A stretch of 64,000 nucleotides of DNA from Annona cherimola. Its lineage: Eukaryota; Streptophyta; Magnoliopsida; Magnoliales; Annonaceae. The position numbers and the translations under genes were made by a program. The DNA is taken from positions 75,162,224 to 75,226,223 of the forward strand of contig CM059971.1 in NCBI GenBank assembly GCA_030490835.1. The letters are read 5' to 3'. The notes beneath the pieces are model-generated. The model worked only from the letters and a program-made list of their open reading frames with translations. It did no database searches and was not told where the DNA came from. Below are positions 24,092-36,169 of the stretch, piece after piece (within the stretch, counting starts at the first letter, position 1; the number at the start of each line of letters is the position of its first letter).

Positions 24092-27000
24092 TCAGTCATC
24101 AAACTTGTGAATTCGGAGCGTTCTCGTGCACTCATTCGTCTCAGGAGGCTTGTCGATAAATTGCCGACAATCAGCACCATTGTCTGCAAGAGCAACCAAC
24201 AGGGTTGGAAGGAGTTTGCCTAGATTGGTCTTGAAATTTGCTGACGGATGTGGATGCGGAAATTGAACTTGCACAGCTCCAGCATCTGTATTCACTTTCT
24301 TGTCCTTGTCATTCTTTTCCTCATTCTCAATCTTTAACTTTTTCTCCTCCTCTTCCTTCTCCATCTCCTCTACTATGGGGCTGGCAATTTGAGCACCATC
24401 CAGGTATGCTTTGCATGCCTGTAGTATGTTGTGGGCTCGTGCACGGAAATGTCCTGCTACAAAATCCTCAAAATGCTGCCAGAGAAAAATGATCACCCAA
24501 ATAAGGAATATAAAATCAATTTCCTTGAATGATACAATGAAGGTATGTAAAGATCCTGCAAATTATATGAAGACAACCCAAACCTACCTTTGGTGGTCTC
24601 CGTAGATTATACAGCATAGTTTTGCAGGATAACACAAATACGTCCTCATTGTAAGAAATGGATTTCATCTCCCCTGCAGGTTTGCCAGCTGACTTTGCAT
24701 ATCCTGGCTCATTGAAATATGGCTTCTCATTTAGCACAAGTGCCTGAATTGAAACTAGAACTTGTAACATTGTTGACTTTCCAGGGGTCCATAACTCGCA
24801 TTGGCTCCCATGCCAAGTATTAAGTAGGCTAAGGCAAACTTTACCACAATTATACAAGTTTGGATTTAGCCGAAGCCCACCAGAGTGGTAGTGTACCAGC
24901 TGCACAGAAAAAAAAAAAAAAGAACTAAAAAAATTAATAAATATAAGAAAGAGAGGAAACTGGTACTTTCAAATGGCAAGCTAAACTGCAGCATACAGGC
25001 CAAGAGGAAGAAGCAGCAACCAGAGTACACGTGAAGTAAAAGGAGAAAATCAGACAAAAAAAAAAAAAAAAAAAAGATGGTGACTTTTGGGGAACAACAG
25101 TTCACGACTCAGCGAGAGATCATAATGCTGAAGACAATAGATCAAACTGAGTGAAATATCACGTACCGGTGGGTGATTTGGATAGTTGGGAGGAAAATGA
25201 ACATCAAAGAAGAAAAGGCCATCATGGTAGGGAGTTCCTGAGGCTCCCACAATGACAGCCCTAAGAAGATCCAGCCTCTCTTCATAAACTCTAACAAATA
25301 TTGTCTCTGTGAAATTGAGAAAGCAGTAAGATTTCACATATGAGAAGCAATAAGATAGCACACAAAGCATAACCATGAACGAGAAGCAACACACAAAACT
25401 AGAGTACTAGACAGGCATCAGAAGAATGCTCAGCTAGAACTAAATTGCTGTTACTGGAATAGAGATAAACTTGGGCCTATGTCCCCCACTATAAGCTTAC
25501 ATTTTGCAGTGAACTTCAAGCACATCATGTAAGGTTCCTTTCAGATGCAATATCTTTATGACAAGAATGAAGATAAAAGAAATAAAATATAAATTGCTGC
25601 CAGAAATACTTAGAAATTAAATGAGGTCCTCATCCTATCCACATTCAGACAGGAATCTGAAAACAAACTTCTGAATGACAACAACTAAAATTTCAAAGCA
25701 CAACTGCACAAATGACAGAACCTTCAATTGTACAGAAACTGAATACCGTCGTCTCCCCAAAGTTATTCTTCCCAACTTGGGATGGATTTAGATGCCAGTG
25801 AGCATACTGTTCTAGTTCTGTTCAAAGAATTGGGTTCGCTCATCAATTAGAGTCCGTGTAGCTTACTCTCTCCAAGCCATTAATTACTGAAGTCTTCCTC
25901 AGGTTGCCAAAGGGAGTAAATTAAAATTTAGTAATAATTAAAAAAAAAAAACTTTCACAAAAGAGTTTAACAAAAGTGGGAGGACAGGACTTTCTTATCA
26001 ATGCGGTGTCTAAATTTCAATCTAAAGCAACATCATAATCTACAATATACAGTTAAAACCAGTAAAGTTAAGCTTAATTGCAAGCAACAATCATAGAGAA
26101 TATCTTAAGGTATCTTGTGATTAGAAGCTGAAGGCACAGTAACCTGGTAAATCTTTCTCCAGGATCTTCCACTCCTGCTGAATTGTTTTTGACCAATCCT
26201 TTGGCGCCTGTTTGCATACAAGGGAGAAAAGAAACCAATCAGGCCAAAAAGCATATATACTAACCAAACATAAAACATGGCTGAATGACTTAGCTTCATA
26301 ACTAAACCACCTTCTTTGTTAAGGAGACTGCTTGGGAGACGATGTCGGAGAAACTGCTACGATATTTCTCTTTTGGATCAGCATAATAATGGTCAGAATA
26401 ATCAGCAACCTCATCAAAGTGCTTAAACTCTTTATATTTCTTTTCAACATCATCCTCCCTCACATCCATTGCCTTACTTGTACTTGGCTGGCTTCGGTCT
26501 GTTAACCAGGGAACAGAGGCCTCTACCCCAGCAGGCAGGTCTACGGCATCAAATTGAGCATCTAAATTGGTCTCGTAATCCAAATAATCGATGTCATCAT
26601 CATAATCATCATAATCCACGTCATCATTATCATCATAGTCAAAATTTTCATCGTCCTCATAAGTTTCATCAACGTCATCATTTTTAGCAGCTAAATCATC
26701 ATTGTTGTTAGCCACCATATCGGAATGTATGCTGTCAGGATTGCTTGAATCTACTGATTCTGGGCCAAAGACTTTGAGAACATTCAGAGAGGCATTTTCA
26801 ACTCCCATCATGTTATCCAAATCAACAGTATCTGGAACCAAGGAAGCCTGCAAAAAAAAAAAAAAAAACTTGCATTTATGCATCTGTTCAACATTCAGCA
26901 TGGAATACCATCAATAAATTTGCAGACATCATACCTCCCATGGCTTCTGCCAATTCTCACCATAAGACATGATTTCCTTATCCTTCGTGCCAGTGCTATC

Positions 27001-30000
27001 TTTCTCACCAGAGATCACGACTCCAGAAGGAATGTCATCTCTGGAAGAATCTTCATCTCCATCTCTGTCAATTAACTCACAACGTACAACCTGGGCAATC
27101 TATTAAGCATAAAAGAGACCATTAGGAGTGGTTGTGGATGCCTAGGAAAATTACTTCCAAGTTAATGACAATAAGCATCATAAGAACCAAAGATGACAAC
27201 CAAAGGCCTATATGAGAATCGTTTCAGATTTATGCACAAGAAACATAACAGTAAAGCAAAATGAGAGATCATATGTCAATTGGGATCTAGCTGACTCGTC
27301 TTTGGTATTGATCAGGTGTTGTACACTTACAGAAATAGCGTATGCATAAATAATCAATCTCTGACCAGTAGTTCATGGACCGCAAAAAAAAAAAAAAAAA
27401 GAAGGGAAAGAAAAAAAAATACTTGATAGCCATAAGAGCAAGGAGGAGATAGGCTGAAATGGAAAGAAAGCTGAAGCAAGCACTGTTATGCAACACAACT
27501 TTGACCAGACAAAACAACTTTGATTATGGTCAATGAAGGTCAAACTTCAAAAATCATTTAGAAATAAAATCCAACAAAAAAACACCACATACCAAGTTCT
27601 TAAATTCCTGAAGAACCTAGAGCTTCATTTAAAAGTGCTAGTGCACAATGTAAACCAATCACGTCTTTGCAACTCTAAAAGAAGGCCAAAAGTTCAAAAT
27701 ACAACTGCACGAGATCTCAAATCGCAGTAGCATACGACAGTTAATGATCCTTCCAATTCCTTATTTCATTCAAACAACTCTAACGCAGCCTCTTCTTGCA
27801 GCAACAGAAAACAGCATACTCAATGTATGAAGGAGAACATCATCGTCACCATCACATTATCAAAGTCCAAAACTCCTACATTCAAATCATAGTTAATCCT
27901 TTTCCACCTTCTTCTCCATGCAGACCTCTCTTCAAGGATGAATTGAGACTACTTAACTACGAACTAGAGTTTTGGCTCTCTGTTGCACACAATTAATGCA
28001 CTCAAGTCAACTTCTCTCACCCTACAAAACCATTATGATGCATTGGCTTATGATTCTACCATTCATCACATGTTTCCATCTTAAAACCTATATATAACAA
28101 GAAATTTTTTAAAAAATAAAAATAAACCAAAAAAGCATGGGTTGTTCAATCGTTGTTTACTTCATGATTGAAAACTACCAATCCCTACTTTCAAAAAAGA
28201 AAACTACCAATCGCAGCAACATGGAACTCTAAAACTAAATGAACTCAACAGATGCACATCTCCAAGTTCACCTCTATGACAGTTTAAATGCAAACATGTC
28301 AAATCTTCTCAAACCAAGTCATGGTGTTTCACACGCAAGCAAACTAGAAGAGATCATGTCTCCGTGGAACATTTATGAATGAATCAAGTCAGCCTAACCA
28401 CGCTGGCCACATTAGGAAGAAATGAGGATGCCTGCAAATAGCCGGCAGTAACATGTCGAGCAGGTTCATGAAAAACCAATTAATGAGATGTGCTCCCGCA
28501 ATAAACCTTGAAGACCAAAATTAGAGTCAAATGCAAATTTCAAGTCTGAGCCCATATGATTTTCCCCATTTGAATCTGACTTATGAATCAGTTTTAAAAT
28601 AAATTTCATAAACCTTCCCTCCTCTCTTCACAGTCAACCACCAAGCAGTGATTGAAATGCATTTTCCTTCTGATGTTCTCCATCTCACTGTTTCTTCTTT
28701 TTGGTTTTGGAGAGGAAGATAAAGCTGGAACCTTGCCTCCTAACCAGATTTAGGAGATTGCAAACTTCTGTGGGTTCCAAAGCCCAAAGCAGTTTTCTGC
28801 GCAAGGATAGACATTACTCCAGGCAGGGTTGAGGGTCTTCCTCATCCCCTATATTCCCAGTACTCTGCCCCTCATTCACTTCCCTGTTGCATCCCATTGC
28901 CTCCCCTTCTCTACCCTGAGTACCCTTCAGCCTACAACTGTCCCTCCCTAAGGCATCGCTCGGTGACCCATTTCTCTCCTGAACCTTCCCTCATTGGTAT
29001 GAGTTCTCCTTGCCATAAGGACTCTCAATTCTCTACCCACCTTCCCCTTGGTTTACCATTGCAATTACTCCCCTCTTTCCTACTTTCCAAGCCACCTGCA
29101 TTATGTTTATCCACCACCACCATCTGCCTTGTTGTTTCTTCCAAACCAGCCAAGTACTTCTTCAGTCCCACTTTGCTGTTTTCTTTCGCACTGCCTCTTA
29201 GTCCTGTAGGCTTGAAACCAACCCTCATGTGGCTTCCATTGTTGTGGTCGTCCCCTATCCAGGTCAGGGCACTCTCTAAATGCACGTCCCATTCTCCTGC
29301 ATTCATAATAGAAGATGGGAAGCTTGTCAAACTGAAACCCTAACTATCTCTTCTGCTTTCCCCCTCCCTGGATAAAGATTCCCCTCCTCAGAGGCTGTCT
29401 AACATCCACCACTACTTTTATCTTCAGGTGTTGGTCTGACGTCACAGCCTCCAAACACACTCTTCGAAAGACTTTCCGATGAGATTTCCTAATGCGTTCT
29501 TCTCAATGAGAACCAGAATGTCAAGGATGTGAAGCCATATGGGAGACTTGTAGATCGCCACCTCCTCCATCTTCTTTGGGGTTAAGATTTCCTTAAGCAG
29601 CACCAAGTGCCCCCACTGGAATTTCCTCCGGGTCATCCATAGCTTCTGCATAGTAGCTTTAAAGATCTCTCTATTATAAGACTTAGTAGCGCATATTGTA
29701 CACAATAAAGCAGATCACCCATCTGGATCGATCATCTTACGTAACCCCTCATCAATTTCAAAGTTTGCAATTCATCAATAAGGACCTCCACTGCCTTGAT
29801 TGACATCTTAATAGCAGCATGAAACAATTAGAGACCATCTCCACCTTCAGAACCCTAGCTTTCTTTTTAAAAGAAAAATGCCTCCCACTTTCTCCCGAGA
29901 AGCTGCTTTCATTTCACCCGTCTCGACCTGCGTCGGCTCGCCCTATTGGGACCAGCAGGCGGAATACTCGGCTAGGGTTTCATCGTCAGGCGAAAAAGGG

Positions 30001-32700
30001 ATACAAGTGCTGGTTTAGGATGTACCAAACAACACTGTTTTGAAACTTAAGTGGGATCAAAAACATAACATTTAGATATTCATTCACAATTCCAGTAACT
30101 GATGTTAGGAAGATGCTTCCCGGTTCTTGTGAATGAGGTCCAGAATCAATAAAAATAACATGGGTATTGCATCCAACCAACGGAGAGGAAGTGTCAATTT
30201 CAATATGCACATCAACAAATAGATAGGCGTACACCCTTAAAGTCACCAGCATGTTTTCTTGAGTAAAATGTTGACCTTTAACATATCCAAACACAAAACA
30301 TAGTCATAGATTGAGAATCTTTTTAAAAATTTTCTCATCGTATTAAATTAAAGATTGAAAGTAGAAGACAACCAGTGGCCTGCTGACAGAAATGAGGCAA
30401 GCTTGCTTTGTTGCCAAGAGGAAAATGATGCATCTGAAAAATAATTAGAGCTGCAAAAAAGAGGGATGTATGAAACCATTATCCTTGTGAGTTTTAATTT
30501 CAAATCCCGAAACAGTGGGATGCTGGTGCAAATGGTGAAGTTAATATTCAAAACAAAATTAAAAAAATGTAATGATAACAGACATTACAAAACGAGGACA
30601 TACTAATAAAGGCCTCAACGCCTGCTGTGTGATATGGATTTGATTCGATGAATAATGCAAATTACATCACAAAATAGATGGCACTTTCAATCATAAACCA
30701 AATGAAATCAAGGACTCAAAAATACATAGGGGGTAATGATTGAAAATACAGGTAATGGTGGAACTGATAAAATTGCTATGCAAAGTACATGTCAAATCAA
30801 AGCTTTGAAAAATGAGAATTTTCAGAACCATCCATTCATGTAGTCAATCAGTCCCAAAACTAATTCCTGACATACAAAATGTGGGTGCTTATAATGCTAA
30901 TGGTATGGTCAATCTTATTTCTATAACCAGTTAAACATTAAACTCATTAAACTAGACCAGATGCTTGACTGGTTTGATCACTGGTCTAACCCGGTGAACC
31001 AAAAAGCACTCAGAGAGAGTGTTTCTGCAAGAAGAGGCCCAGAGGAGAGTAAGAAAAAGGATGAAAAGAACATAGGATTTTTGAGAATACAGCCCAAGAC
31101 AAACAGAAATGGTGCGAACCATGTATTTGAAAACATTTGGATAGGAAGGAAACAGACAGCACTTAATGATGACGTGACAACACTTTGCTTGTGCTTTCTT
31201 TTTTGTTTTACTTGAGTTGCAATATAAGTTATGTTCCTTGAGCAATTCCAGAATAAAAATTCTCTCAAAATGACGGGACATCAAATGAACAAGAGTAAAA
31301 AGCAGGCTATCAAAAATTAACATCATACCTAGCCCACACATGTTAAACAGCTACCGGGTTATGGGCAATAGAGGAGTCTCTTGATATGGACAGTATTTGC
31401 TACTTAGAAGGACATTGATCCATAAAGACATCATAAAAAATTGAAAACTGTAAATCTGGAAATCATCTAATGTTCTGGGACATGTTTGGTAGTTCCTCAT
31501 AAAGAATTCCAAGGAACTTATTCCCACACAAAAATAATCACGGTTGGAAGCTCATTTATCACCATCGATCATGAAAGTTTAAGGGCTTGTTTGGCCCTTG
31601 GTTATCTTATGTTGGCAGTATTTTTGAAAATTTAAAAAGTGTTTGGCCACATCCAAAAGTGCTGCATCTACCAGAAATTAGGTTAGTTTTAGTACCAGTC
31701 CTTATGTTTGCGGGAAATTGGTTGTTGATGCTTCCAGCAATAGCACTGGCAGTGGTATTTTGTTGTGTACGGAAGCTTGTCTAACCATGCCCTAAAATGT
31801 TGACTGAAAGTAGGAATGATTATGTAGGCCTTGGAGAGCCAGTGTCCCACTACTGCTGTTGACAGACGACTCACGATGAGAAGATCTACATCATCAATCG
31901 CATGATTTTGACCCCCCTCACAAAAGGTCCAAGATCCTTCCCTGTCTAGCACGCTTAAACAGCTAAACCTAGTACAACGTCAATTTAACTTTATACTTCG
32001 CAATTAAATTGCTTCTATTTCAATGCAAAACAACCATGAGGAAAGCATTGATATAAGAATTTTCATGATATACAAAAGCCGTCAAGCCAGGGAGTCAGGG
32101 AATTGATATTAGGGTTCTGCTTGCTCTCGAAACCCAAAAGCCCTCAATTCACATTCCGCTTCCTTACGCGACCACACTACCATCGAAGTACAAGTAAAAA
32201 GTGCAGCCGAACACCGAGATACCACAGCCATTGCCAATTACCTGTATATCGATCGAGAAACACTGACCAGAAGCAAAGAATCAATGATCACGCACGAAAG
32301 ACAACAACACCATTACGGACCAAGAGCGGAACCCGTAAAAACAGGGAAGGAGACTTCCAAAGCCCTAATTCTCGAACTTAAAAACATCGATCGATCCTCG
32401 CATTGAAAGAAACAAACACAAACGAGGGAATAAGAAGAAGAAGATCGAAACCGCACCTGATTCCGCTTGCGCTTAGACTGGCTCGATCCCTCGCCGTCAA
32501 GCAAATCGACGTCGATCACGTCGGGCTCCGGGGGCGAAGAAGAGCTTCCGGGAAGGCAGCGATGTCTGCGCGAAAACCGTCGACGGACAGAAACAATCAG
32601 AACGAAAAAGGATTAAAGAGGCGAGAAAGTGAGAGAGACAAGACAGAGAAACTAACGAGCTGGCGGCGAGGTATTCTACTAGCGGCGGCGGCGGCTCCAT
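24092..32700 (-). CDS. Ubiquitin-conjugating enzyme E2, UBC25/UBC26 (PFU) type
   Basis: Eight exons in transcript order: 32700-32657, 32565-32457, 27090-26935, 26847-26311, 26207-26144, 25306-25167, 24899-24588 and 24475-24092. All have GT-AG borders and compatible phases, giving about 581 aa. Residues 1-51 start MEPPPPLVEYLAASS and include VIDVDLLDGEG and a basic SKRKRNQ, a possible nuclear signal. An acidic Asp/Glu/Tyr tract spans about residues 155-200, followed by QFDAVDLPAGVEASVPWL, a family hallmark. The UBC fold begins near residue 283 (DWSKTIQQEWKILEKDLP), has GTPYHDGLFFFDVHFPPNYP and LRLNPNLYNCGKVCLSLL, with the catalytic Cys at about 372. The C-terminal extension is Lys/Glu-rich. 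It accepts ubiquitin from E1; targets are unknown. The first two exons and the 5.4-kb intron are less certain than the rest. A UBC23/24 identity is less likely because the long N-terminal PHO2 region is absent. Confidence 0.88.
28900..29830 (-). mobile_element. Decayed LINE ORF1 (DUF4283-like) fragment
   Basis: On the minus strand, 29705-29442 reads REIFKATMQKLWMTRRKFQW, HLVLLKEILTPKKMEEVAIY and PIWLHILDILVLIEKNALGN. This is the pattern of the DUF4283 domain found in gag-like ORF1 of plant LINEs (substitution of the usual PW-F/L-L-L and FWVQ-L-LP motifs). Upstream, 29822-29725 gives AAIKMSIKAVEVLIDELQTL. A separate open stretch follows at 29330-29025. Frames are broken between segments and no reverse transcriptase is visible, so it is an inactive remnant in the same orientation as the host gene. 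Confidence 0.55.
31583..31792. mobile_element. Tourist/Harbinger-type MITE with TAA duplication
   Basis: Begins GGGCTTGTTTGGCCCTTGG and ends GCTTGTCTAACCATGCCC. TAA flanks both sides (31580-31582 and 31793-31795). The interior is richer in GC than the AAAACTTTT family, so it belongs to a different subfamily. Confidence 0.65.
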
Positions 32701-32835
32701 CAAACGGCTCGGCGCGTGGAATTCAGAAAGGCGCGTATTCGCGCGAGTGAGGTTGTGGGAAGGACGCTCGCTGCTCTGCTCTGCTGTGCTTCGTCGTCTC
32801 TGCGAGAAGGACGACGAGGACTCTGCTCTGCTGAT

Positions 32836-32842
32836 GCTTATA
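32836..32842 (-). promoter_or_regulatory. Possible TATA box of the UBC25/26-like gene
   Basis: On the minus strand the context is TTCCAATATAAGCATCAGC, about 140 bp upstream of the proposed ATG at 32700. The ATG context TTTGATGG has G at +4. The leader region between is GC-rich compared with the surroundings, as expected of a housekeeping 5' UTR. Confidence 0.35.
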
Positions 32843-33149
32843 TTGGAAGTTGCTCTCCCGCGGGGAAATCGGAGGCAAAGCGCTGGAATTTCATACGGTG
32901 CTTTTTAAGATTGCGGGCCCACCCCCACCTGCCCCCATCACAACCGTCGGATGTACCCCTATCGCAAATCCAGGCCGTTTGATCTAGCGCCTTGGTCCCA
33001 GAACACTCCCATGGGCTGAAATTGGGTGGGAACTTCTCCTTTAGAGTAAGTGTGGAGATTGACCGCACGTGTGGCATCCGATGGATGGGGTGCGTTTGAG
33101 AGCCGGTTTTTGATGGAGGTTCGGACTTCGGAGGCATTCAATTATTAAT

Positions 33150-34610
33150 TAATTATAACAAAGGCCATGCATTTTAGCTTTGTCTTTTGTCCGTCGATTT
33201 GTCAGCTTGCACTTGGATTTGATGATTTTTTTTTTTTTACGCCTGAAAAAATTGGAATAATTAGCCCCGTTCAACCGGTGGCCCAAAATTATAAATGGTT
33301 GGGAAAATATGCATTAGTGGGTGGCTAGCAACTGCCAAAAATACTTCTATCGCTAGACTGCTTGGACCATCCTATCTGTTTATGTTCCGCTAGTTCTCGA
33401 GGGATTTTTTTTATAAAAAAAAAAAATTATTGACGAGTTCTCAAGGGCTTAAGTTGCCTGAAGAACAGAAATTTTTTTTTTAGTAAAATATTATTGGTGT
33501 ACGCTTAGTGAGAAAGAAATAGGAAAAAAAATTTGTAAAAAGTTTTAAAAAAATGAAAGAATAATGTGATGTAAAAGAGATAATAATTAGGAGTAAAAAA
33601 ACTAAAAATAAAATAGATAAAGTGTTAAGATTATGTTTTGTACTTTGGGTATAAGTTATTTGCGGTTCTCATATAGGAGTGGCAGTGAATTGTAAACGCA
33701 TTATTTGCTTAACGGTTGGCGTGCGGAAATGCGTAGCACATATGCGAGTCTGCATAGCTTTTTGCGTCCTTACGAAGCGGAAAAAAAAGGTACTGTCATA
33801 TCTCTCATGTGGATTTCAGGTACGTTCGCAAACGTAAAAGCTGTGGGAAATGTGTCATAAGTTGCTGAGGAGAAAATTAAATATTTTAAAAATTGATAAG
33901 GATAAGTTGATTGGAAAAATAATTAGAATATAAGAGTAAAAGTGTAAAAATATGATAATTAATTAATTAATAATTATCTTAAAATCCATGCCCTCATCAT
34001 TTTCCTCCGTTTCCTACCTCTTATTCTCAAACGGTCCCTTAATTCCATCTTTATTAACACAAAAAGTATGTCTTTCGTGAATTAGTTGAGATTTGATCAT
34101 TTCAAACCAATTTGAATAGTCTAATGTTTTATTTATTTTAAAAAAAAATTTATAAAATTGTTTATCCAGATAAAATTAATTTATAAATTAAATTTTATCA
34201 TTTTGGTAGGTGTATATATATTTATTTTGAATTTTTAAATGCATGGATATTTTAGTTGTGGTTCAACAGTGTAAAAATTTTAAAATCCTTTTTGTCTTTA
34301 AAAATTTAAAATAAATATATATCTAAAACTAATATAAATTATATAAAAATTTTAAATTTTTTTTGGACTGGTTTGAAGCCTCGACGCGGCACATTCCAGA
34401 CCGGCCTTAAAAGGATCATTTGCGGACATTCAAAATTGTCATATAAAAAATGAACAATGGCTTGTAAATCTTTTCCAATATTTTCATCAGTTTTTATTTC
34501 TTTATTTTGTCACGAAACATCCTCCGTGCAAGGCCAAGCTTGGGCGGCAAGTAATTCATGCGAAGCTTCAAAACGACAAAACGTGGACGATTTAGACATA
34601 CACAGACATA
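33150..34610. other. Intergenic, weak repeat remnants
   Basis: 33490-33640 resembles the Tourist interior (AATAATGTGATGTAAAAGAGATAATAATTAGGAG). 34104-34420 resembles the foldback core with mirrored TTTTATCATTTT and AAAATATAAATA stretches. No gene recognised. Confidence 0.4.
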
Positions 34611-34615
34611 CTTGA

Positions 34616-35014
34616 AGAGTTATCTTGTTAGCTGGATAAGTAAATGTCTTACTTAGCTTATCTTAAAAAATCTATTTATAACAACTTTTTTTTATTTTTT
34701 TATTAGTGCACTTGTTTATCTAAGTGTATTTAACATATTAATCAAGTTTTACCGTTTTTGAATATATTTATCTATTTTTTTGAGATTTTTAAACATCTAT
34801 GTATATATATGTATTTAAAATATCCTTATTTTTAAAAATCTAAAAAATATATATATACACATATCCAAAAATGGTAAAACTTGATTTCTATATTAAATAC
34901 ACTTACATAAACAAGTGTATGAAGAAAAAAACAAAAAAAATTTGTTTTAAATATGATTTTTGAAGTAGGCTAAGTGAGACATTTACTGAGCCTGGGCTAA
35001 CAAGATCATTCTTT
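34616..35014. mobile_element. Foldback MITE, first of a tandem pair
   Basis: The left arm TCTTGTTAGCTGGATAAGTAAATG pairs with the right arm, whose reverse complement is TCTTGTTAGCCCAGGCTCAGTAAATG. The arms extend inward through CACTTGTTTATCTAAGTGTATTTAA and its complement (TTAAATACACTTACATAAACAAGTG), then CAAGTTTTACC-TTTTTGAATAT and its complement. Total about 400 bp; it is entirely non-coding. Confidence 0.7.
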
Positions 35015-35028
35015 AACAAATATATAAG

Positions 35029-35428
35029 AGAAGTGATCCAGTTAGCCCGAACTAATAAATACTCCACTTAGCTCACCTTAAAAAATCTATTTACAATAAC
35101 TTTTTTTACTTTTTTCTTCGTGCACTTGTTTATCTAAGTGTATTTAACATATAGACCAAGTTTTACCATTTTTGAATATGTTTATCTATTTTTTTGAGAT
35201 TTGTAAACATCTATGAGTATATATGTATTTAAAATACCCTTATTTTTAAAAATCTAAAAACATATATACAGATATCCAAAAATGGTAAAACTTGATTTAT
35301 ATATTAAATACACTTAGATAAACAAGTATATGAAGAAAAAAATAAAAAAAAAGTTTTTTTAAACATAATTTTTGGGGTGGACTAAGTGGGCCATTTACTT
35401 AGTCCGGGCTAATAGGATCACTTCTCAA
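35029..35428. mobile_element. Foldback MITE, second of a tandem pair
   Basis: Left end GAGAAGTGATCCAGTTAGCC; right end GGGCTAATAGGATCACTTCTC. The interior is nearly the same as 34616-35014 in the same orientation. The flanks AATATATAA and AACATATAA agree at 8 of 9 positions, a plausible 9-bp target duplication. Confidence 0.7.
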
Positions 35429-35810
35429 CATATAATAATGTAAAAAGTATCAAACAAAGCATATAAGGTGACCCTTATTAGAGAGGTAAAAGTAAAAGTA
35501 GGAAAGTGAGTGTGTTAGGAAAGTGGTATAACTATTAAATGAAAAGTTTTTTTTATAAAATGGTAAAAATATTATGATATGACATAAGTAACGATGAAAA
35601 GTAAATAAAATAAAATTAAAATAGATAAAATAATTGTATACTTAGTTCTATAATTAGAAAGCAGAATAGAAAAATATGAAGAAATAATTAAAAATTAGAA
35701 TAATTATAAAATTTAAAAGTTTTGGTTTAAACAATTTTATATGTAGTTAAACATGTGTTGTATTTAGGATAATTACTTCATTCAAATTAAATATGAGTAT
35801 TGATGTTGTC

Positions 35811-36152
35811 AGTCGGGTTAACATAAGCTTATGTTAGTGCAGGCTAATTTATATATTTTTAATATATTTAATTTTATAAATGGTATTCCAAATGTATTTA
35901 ATTTGTATATAATTTTTTTATTTCTTGACATATGTATATATTTTTTGAATTCCAAAAATAGAATTTTGAGGTATTTGGGCCATTTTCACTCTAAAAAAAC
36001 TCTTGATTTTGAAATTTGAAAAAATACATGCACATCCATAATGTATAAAATTGGTATATACATTTAGGATACCATTTTCATAAAAAATAAAAAATAAAAA
36101 TATATAAGTTATCCTAGACTCACATAAGCTTATATTAACCTATGGTAGTCGG
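35811..36152. mobile_element. Foldback MITE with divergent ends
   Basis: The left arm GGGTTAACATAAGCTTATGTTAGTGCAGG is mirrored by CTCACATAAGCTTATATTAACC on the right. The interior has TTTAATATATTTAATTTTATAAATGGTATTCC against AAATTGGTATATACATTTAGGATACC. A degenerate Tourist-type stretch precedes it (35530-35750). Confidence 0.6.
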
Positions 36153-36169
36153 CCATAACAAGGTCAATA

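Larger units (their letters stand above)
27091..32456 (-). other. 5.4-kb intron of the UBC25/26-like gene
   Basis: The intron joins the exon ending SKRKRNQ to the one starting VVRCELIDRDGDEDS. Both borders are canonical and phase 0. A small extra exon cannot be excluded. It contains a decayed LINE around 28900-29830 and a Tourist-type MITE at 31583-31792. The rest (27100-28890, 29850-31570, 31800-32450) shows no recognisable element beyond A/T runs. Confidence 0.6.

Noticed and set aside
32403..33141. Several open frames around the start of the UBC25/26-like gene
   Set aside because: The GC-rich first exons and promoter have few stops by composition. Only the spliced minus-strand frame beginning MEPPPPLVEY fits the E2 gene.
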